Shown here piece by piece: positions 23,618 through 27,856 of a DNA stretch of 27,856 nt (position 1 is the first letter of the stretch; each line of letters opens with the position of its first letter). A program made the translations under genes and the position numbers. The notes under the pieces are model-generated. The model saw only the letters and a list, made by a program, of their open reading frames with translations, had not been told where the DNA came from and ran no database searches. The stretch is from Ferroplasma sp037442045 (GTDB taxonomy: Archaea > Thermoplasmatota > Thermoplasmata > Thermoplasmatales > Thermoplasmataceae): the NCBI RefSeq assembly GCF_037442045.1, contig NZ_JBBIRC010000014.1, positions 1 through 27,856 on the forward strand. The letters are read 5' to 3'.

Positions 23618-25155
23618 AAGGATATGAAATACTTGAAAAAACTCTTACCACCCTGAAACTCGATCCAGTATTTGGCAATCCTGGAACCACAGAAATACCA
23701 ATGCTGCGTGGCATTAAAAATTATTATCTCACTCTGCATGATTCAATAGCAGTTGGAATGGCAGATGGGTATGCCCAGTACAGTGATGCTGCTTCTGCTG
23801 TTAATCTGCATTCTCTGCCCGGGCTTGGAAATGCAATTTCATTCATCAATACAGCCAAATGGAACAGGTCACCAGTTGTAATAACTGCAGGCCAGCAGGA
23901 CACCAGGCACATAGTTTATGATCCCATACTTTCTGGTGATTTATTGAGAACCGTATCCGGGCTTGTAAAATACTCCTATGAGATCAAAAACCCATCTGAG
24001 ATTCCTGTTGCATTCAGAAGGGCAAAGGCAATTGCCATGACACCTCCAAGAGGTCCTGTTTTTTTATCAGTGCCGATGGACATGATGGATTATGAAGCTG
24101 AAAATCTTCATTTCTCCGATGTTACAGTTAATACAGATTTCAGCGATTCAGCGGCTATTTATGAAATTGCTGATAAAATAAATAAATCCAGCCATCCTGC
24201 TGTTGTATTTGGTTATGAAATAGATGTTTACAATGCCTATAGTGAGGCTGAAAATTTTGCAAATAAGCTTGGTGTTGAAGTATACAGTGAGCCATTGGCA
24301 TCCAGAGGAACATTCAATACAGAAAACAAGCTGTATGGCGGTGACCTGCTTCCTGCATCAACTTTGATGAACCTTAAATTCCTTAACAATGATTTAATTA
24401 TTTTCATTGGTGGTGATATTACTTTCTATCCATATCTTCCTTCTCAGCCATTTCCCGGGAAAGAAGTTATATTTGTAGGAACTGATATATCATACAAAAC
24501 CGGCATTTCCTATATAGTTAATCCCAAAATATTTTTGAGGGAAGCTGCAAAACTGATAAAAAAGAAGGGCAATTATTCCCGGCCTAGAGATTTTCTGTAT
24601 CCAAATAAAATTGCCAGGCAGAGGATTACAAGTGGTGTTGATTACACTCTCTTTAAAGCTAAAAAATTATTTTCGGATTATACTGTAATTGATGAAGCCA
24701 TATCTGGATCCGAAAATGTGAGGGCAACGTTTGGTTATGGATCCAAAAAATATTTCACAGCAAAATCAGGGCAACTTGGCTGGGCCACGGCAGCATCCCT
24801 TGGAATAGGGCTAAAAAACAAAAAGACACTGGTAATTATCGGAGACGGAGCGTTTATGTATTCGGTGCAGGGATTATGGACTGCAAAGCGATACAATATA
24901 CCTGTTAAATTTCTTGTTCTCAATAATAGCGGATATAATATACTGAAAAGTTTTTCAAAAAGTTATTACCCGGATATGGAAGGAAAGGATTATTTCCAGC
25001 TCGATCTGGATATAGAATCGATAGCCAGAGGATTTGGAGTTGAAACAATGACTGCAGGTATGGATATGTCCGAAATGCAGTGGCTGCATGAGGGGGATGT
25101 TCCAAAAGTACTGGTTGTCCATACTGAAAAAGCTGCGGAGAAACTATTTTTATAA
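23614..25155 (+). CDS. ThDP-dependent 2-oxo-acid decarboxylase, benzoylformate decarboxylase-like
   Basis: A 513-residue thiamine diphosphate enzyme with clear stretches of benzoylformate decarboxylase: FGNPGTTEIPML (20-31), GMADGYAQYS (48-57), NLHSLPGLGNA (64-74, with H66 in the place of the active-site His), SPVVITAGQQ and GPVFLSVPMD. The cofactor motif is GDGAF...NN (410-412 to 437-438), and SGQLGWATAASLGIGL precedes it. Such enzymes turn a 2-oxo acid into an aldehyde and CO2. The position of the universally used Glu (L-Q-E-A in benzoylformate decarboxylase) reads LTLHDSIAVG, so the residue is D43. T25 stands where Ser26 is in the known enzyme. Overlaps the hydroxyacid dehydrogenase gene, and an aldehyde dehydrogenase follows about 560 nt downstream, making a coherent hydroxy acid-to-acid route. 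Confidence 0.9.
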   Translation: MKGYEILEKTLTTLKLDPVFGNPGTTEIPMLRGIKNYYLTLHDSIAVGMADGYAQYSDAASAVNLHSLPGLGNAISFINTAKWNRSPVVITAGQQDTRHIVYDPILSGDLLRTVSGLVKYSYEIKNPSEIPVAFRRAKAIAMTPPRGPVFLSVPMDMMDYEAENLHFSDVTVNTDFSDSAAIYEIADKINKSSHPAVVFGYEIDVYNAYSEAENFANKLGVEVYSEPLASRGTFNTENKLYGGDLLPASTLMNLKFLNNDLIIFIGGDITFYPYLPSQPFPGKEVIFVGTDISYKTGISYIVNPKIFLREAAKLIKKKGNYSRPRDFLYPNKIARQRITSGVDYTLFKAKKLFSDYTVIDEAISGSENVRATFGYGSKKYFTAKSGQLGWATAASLGIGLKNKKTLVIIGDGAFMYSVQGLWTAKRYNIPVKFLVLNNSGYNILKSFSKSYYPDMEGKDYFQLDLDIESIARGFGVETMTAGMDMSEMQWLHEGDVPKVLVVHTEKAAEKLFL

Positions 25156-25199
25156 ACTTTTTCCGATAATTTTTACTTGCAGGTTTAACGTTCTGAAAA

Positions 25200-25234
25200 C
25201 AAAGTTAATATATGGTTATTATGTTATATTTATT
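25200..25234 (+). promoter_or_regulatory. TATA box and leaderless start of the SCP2-domain gene
   Basis: TTAATATAT at 25205-25213 is centred 26 nt before the ATG at 25235. It thereby selects this ATG over an upstream ATG at 25088, which would extend the protein with residues that overlap the decarboxylase gene. Confidence 0.6.
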
Positions 25235-25639
25235 ATGGCAAAATTTCCTGGTACTGAATGGGCAAAAGAATATGTGGAAAAGCTTAACTCAAATTCCGCT
25301 TATGCGGAAGCTGGCAAAACATGGGATGATTCAATAACACTGGTGGTTCAACCTGATGAGTTATATAAAGATACATGGTACCTCTATCTAAATTTAAAGG
25401 CTGGCAAATGTATTGATTCTGCAACTGGAAAGGAAGAAAGTGATGTTCCAAAATCTACTTTCAGATATATGGGAAAATATTCTAACTGGGTAAAACTGAT
25501 AAAAGGTGAAATAGATCCAATTCAGGGCCTGATGACTGGAAAATTCAAGCTTGAAGGCTCAATGATGAAAATAATGAGATACACAAATGCAGCGAAGGAA
25601 ATGGTAAATACAGCAAAATTTGTGGATACGGAGTTTTAA
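25235..25639 (+). CDS. SCP2 sterol-carrier-domain protein
   Basis: A 134-residue protein from the ATG at 25235, the size of a lone SCP2 domain. It starts MAKFPGTEWAKEYVEKLNS. The central part, with VVQPDELYKDTWYLYLNLKAGKC, then a WVKLIKGEIDPIQGLMTGKF helix-turn and a C-terminal LEGSMMKIMRYTNAAKEM, fits the domain's D-P-x-x-A-...-G-x-(v/l)-k-v-x-G pattern. SCP2 domains bind acyl-CoA or other hydrophobic ligands in a tunnel. In archaea they occur beside acyl-CoA and 2-oxo-acid enzymes. It sits between the decarboxylase and the aldehyde dehydrogenase, so it may carry a hydrophobic intermediate (inference). A frame open from 25088 overlaps the previous gene and is not used. Confidence 0.8.
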   Translation: MAKFPGTEWAKEYVEKLNSNSAYAEAGKTWDDSITLVVQPDELYKDTWYLYLNLKAGKCIDSATGKEESDVPKSTFRYMGKYSNWVKLIKGEIDPIQGLMTGKFKLEGSMMKIMRYTNAAKEMVNTAKFVDTEF

Positions 25640-25715
25640 ATTCCAGCCGCGTTGCCAGTTATATACCACAATTTCCAACTAAACTGGCTGAAATTTTTAT
25701 TATGAAGGCGCAATT

Positions 25716-27206
25716 ATGAATAGTATATATGGAAATATTATCAATGGAGTAGAAGAGAAAGAAGGTGAAAAACTGGAGGTAAGGAGCCCTGTTGATGGTT
25801 CCTTAATTGGATATATAATAAACTCCAGCAGGGAAACAGTGGAAAGGGCAATACAGGCATCAAGAAATGCTTTTGATAAATTTTATATTTCATCAGATAT
25901 TAAATCAAGGCAGAAATTGATAGAAAAACTTGCAGATATAGTTCAGGAAAAAGCAGATTTATACTCTGAGCTGGAATCAAAAAATACTGGAAAAACTATC
26001 AGACAAAGCACATTTATGGATATACCAGTTGCCATATCCCATATTAGATATTTTGCAGAAACAAATGAATTTCAATTCCAGCGAAAAATTACACATCCAG
26101 AATATCCCGGCACTGAAGGAATAATACAGAATGCACCAATGGGAGTTGTAGCATCAATTGCACCATGGAATGTTCCATTTTTAATGGCAGTATGGAAAAT
26201 AATACCTCCTGTACTGGCTGGAAACGCTGTTGTGATAAAACCATCACACTATACTCCGCTAACAGCTATGGAGCTGGTCAAAGATATTAAAACTGCAGGA
26301 TTTCCAGATGGGCTTGTTAATCTCATTAATGGGACCGGTAAAAGTACTGGAAATTATCTTATAGAAAGCGACAATATTGATATGATCAGTTTCACAGGCT
26401 CCACATCAACAGGGTCCATGGTAATGCAAAAAGCAGCAAAAAATATTAAAAAGGTTACCCTTGAGCTGGGAGGCAAATCACCAAATATAGTTTTTTCCGA
26501 TGCTGATCTCGATCATGCAGCAAAAGGGATAATATTTGGGATATTCCTGAATTCAGGGCAATTATGCGAATCTGCCAGCAGGCTTATCGTGGAAGAAAGC
26601 ATAACGCAAACATTTTTATCAAAAATAGAAGGCCATCTCAATGCATTTAAATCAGGAAATCCCATGGATTTTGATACAGATATCAGTGCCATAACAATAC
26701 CCGAACAGAGAGAAAAAATTGAAGTAATGATAGAAAAAACTGTCAGGGCAGGCGGAAAAGTATTTTATTCAAAGAAAATGGAAGGAATGCCTGATAAAGG
26801 TATATACTTCCCACCAACATTGATATCAGGCATAAAAGCAGGAAGTGAAATATCAGATGAAGAAATATTTGGGCCTGTACTCACTGTATACCCATTTAGA
26901 ACCGAAGAGGAAGCAATAAGCCTGGCGAATGACACCAAATACGGGCTTGCGGCAGGCATATGGTCCAGTGATGTGAAACGTGCAGGCCGCGTAGCTTCAA
27001 TGATTAACGCAGGCACTGTATGGATAAACGAGTACCATTTGCTTTCTGCTGCCGCACCGCGAGGTGGTTTTAAGAAAAGTGGCATTGGCAGAGAACTGGG
27101 GCTTGAAGGAATTCTGGAATACACACAGACACGCCACATATTCTATGGAAACAACGAGTCTGGAATGTCAGATGTTGCATACAGCATATTAATTAAATCT
27201 CAGTGA
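25716..27206 (+). CDS. Aldehyde dehydrogenase (NAD(P)+)
   Basis: A 496-residue member of the aldehyde dehydrogenase superfamily, oxidising an aldehyde to a carboxylic acid. The active-site set is complete: N152 in APWNVP, E250 in LELGGKSPN, and the nucleophile C284 in NSGQLCESASR; the EIFGPVLTVYPF and FKKSGIGRELG motifs follow. At the cofactor-binding position most NAD enzymes have K-P-(A/S)-E, whose Glu contacts the adenine ribose. Here it is KPSH (175-178). Loss of that Glu often goes with NADP use, so the cofactor may be NADP (inference). It follows the decarboxylase and SCP2-domain genes and is the probable consumer of their aldehyde. The acid produced could be activated by the acyl-CoA synthetase at 8754. 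The start is the ATG at 25716. Confidence 0.95.
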   Translation: MNSIYGNIINGVEEKEGEKLEVRSPVDGSLIGYIINSSRETVERAIQASRNAFDKFYISSDIKSRQKLIEKLADIVQEKADLYSELESKNTGKTIRQSTFMDIPVAISHIRYFAETNEFQFQRKITHPEYPGTEGIIQNAPMGVVASIAPWNVPFLMAVWKIIPPVLAGNAVVIKPSHYTPLTAMELVKDIKTAGFPDGLVNLINGTGKSTGNYLIESDNIDMISFTGSTSTGSMVMQKAAKNIKKVTLELGGKSPNIVFSDADLDHAAKGIIFGIFLNSGQLCESASRLIVEESITQTFLSKIEGHLNAFKSGNPMDFDTDISAITIPEQREKIEVMIEKTVRAGGKVFYSKKMEGMPDKGIYFPPTLISGIKAGSEISDEEIFGPVLTVYPFRTEEEAISLANDTKYGLAAGIWSSDVKRAGRVASMINAGTVWINEYHLLSAAAPRGGFKKSGIGRELGLEGILEYTQTRHIFYGNNESGMSDVAYSILIKSQ

Positions 27207-27374
27207 TATTATCTTTTACATATTCCAGTGCTATGAAATTTAAATTCGGAATTTTTATTTTATGTGTGGGAATGAATAATAAAAACACATATAAAATTCA
27301 AATTTCCGGAACCGAAATTATATAATCAATTATAGCAATAATCTTATATACTAGTGATGTGTATATTATTAACA
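27207..27374. other. Intergenic region, likely left end of an IS607-type element
   Basis: No gene here. An inverted pair TATGTGT (27261-27267) and ACACATA (27285-27291) could be a weak hairpin. A TATA-like CTTATATAC lies at about 27345-27353, upstream of the recombinase start. The element boundary is not visible; IS607 elements lack terminal inverted repeats. Confidence 0.35.
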
Positions 27375-27856
27375 ATGAAAGCCAACGAAGTCCTTAGCCT
27401 CTTGCAGATATCCAGAAAGACGCTTCATGTCTATGCAAAAGCAGTTAGGATTCATTATACCGTTATGCCAAATAAGAGGTACAACTACAATGAGGAAGAT
27501 GTATACAGGCTCCTCAACAAGGATGTAAAGAGGAAAACTGTTCTATATGCACGTGTATCATCACCTAAACAGAAAACAGATATACAGAACCAGATAGATC
27601 AGATGAAGCAGTCGTGTTTCATGAATGGTTATACTATTAATGCAATATATTCTGATATTGCTTCTGGTATATCATTTGAAAAGAGAAAAGGATTCTTTGA
27701 AATGCTTGATCAGATTATGGACAATAAGATTGAAAAAGTTATTGTAACATATAAAAACCGTTTAAGCAGAAGTGAATTTGAATTATTAAACTATATATTC
27801 AAAAAATACAGGACTGAAATAATTGTAATCTCTGAAGTTGGGAATACTCAATTAGA
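27375..27856 (+). CDS. tnpA: IS607-family serine recombinase (TnpA), 3' end outside the window
   Basis: Open from the ATG at 27375 to the window edge, 160 codons. The N-terminal part (residues 2-48), with VLSLLQISRKTLHVYAKAV and YNYNEEDVYRLL, is the MerR-like DNA-binding domain that IS607 recombinases carry in front. A resolvase catalytic domain follows: LYARVSSPKQK (58-68) with the nucleophile S62, then a long alpha-helix and IVTYKNRLSRSEFELL, which corresponds to the conserved D-R-L-(S/A)-R-..-F-E block, and the start of the VISEVGNTQL segment. This enzyme catalyses transposition of IS607 elements by serine-type strand exchange. TnpB, the usual companion gene, would lie just past the window if present. 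Confidence 0.93.
   Translation, partial: MKANEVLSLLQISRKTLHVYAKAVRIHYTVMPNKRYNYNEEDVYRLLNKDVKRKTVLYARVSSPKQKTDIQNQIDQMKQSCFMNGYTINAIYSDIASGISFEKRKGFFEMLDQIMDNKIEKVIVTYKNRLSRSEFELLNYIFKKYRTEIIVISEVGNTQL

Noticed and set aside
25088..25234. N-terminal extension of the SCP2-domain protein from the ATG at 25088
   Set aside because: It overlaps the decarboxylase gene, adds unrelated basic/hydrophobic residues, and a well-placed TATA box points to the ATG at 25235.
27261..27291. Inverted repeat as terminal repeat of the IS607-type element
   Set aside because: IS607 elements have no terminal inverted repeats; the 7-bp arms with a 17-nt loop can occur by chance in this AT-rich gap.
1..27856. CRISPR array or Cas genes
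   Set aside because: No regularly spaced direct repeats and no Cas-like motifs were seen anywhere in the window.

Overview
The window is AT-rich and reads as chromosomal DNA of a thermoacidophilic archaeon of the Thermoplasmatales (Ferroplasma/Acidiplasma/Picrophilus-like). The support is threefold. Many genes have a TATA box centred about 25-30 nt upstream of the start codon and little or no leader. The gene content fits: DoxD/DoxA thiosulfate:quinone oxidoreductase subunits, a DUF929 protein, DUF302, and IS110- and IS607-type recombinases. The extracytoplasmic proteins are rich in N-glycosylation sequons. The exact genus cannot be fixed from sequence alone.

Layout, left end: the start of an MFS transporter (minus), then an enoyl-CoA hydratase, a small Rieske protein and a DUF302 protein. 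A gene-poor stretch (1745-2599) follows. It holds a conspicuously GC-rich, foldable segment (about 1761-1920, possible ncRNA), a decayed IS110-like transposase tail and a (TA)10 tract. From 2600 to 5540 there is a compact four-gene cassette: a secreted protein with six cysteines, a heavily sequon-studded membrane-anchored protein, an ABC ATPase and an ABC-2-type permease. This is the best candidate in the window for an undescribed system, possibly an archaeocin/secreted-peptide production and self-protection cassette.

Middle: a gene-free stretch, a small helical unknown protein, an MBL-fold hydrolase and an MFS transporter come first. A minus-strand pair follows, an AidB-like acyl-CoA dehydrogenase and an acyl-CoA synthetase, suggesting use of an unusual acid. 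Then come an orphan D12-class adenine methyltransferase, an HtpX-like membrane protein whose catalytic Glu is missing (HMLFH), doxD-doxA (minus), a two-TM surface protein, a DUF929 protein, two tandem diverged MFS transporters, a heavily decayed AAA/DUF4143-type ATPase pseudogene and a DUF4382-like surface protein.

Right end: a catabolic block on the plus strand. It comprises an isoaspartyl peptidase/asparaginase, a D-2-hydroxyacid dehydrogenase overlapping a benzoylformate-decarboxylase-like ThDP enzyme (its cofactor-activating Glu appears to be Asp), an SCP2-domain protein and an aldehyde dehydrogenase. Together they could convert a 2-hydroxy acid to 2-oxo acid, aldehyde and then carboxylic acid. 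The acyl-CoA synthetase, acyl-CoA dehydrogenase and enoyl-CoA hydratase elsewhere in the window could act downstream. The window ends inside an IS607-type serine recombinase gene.
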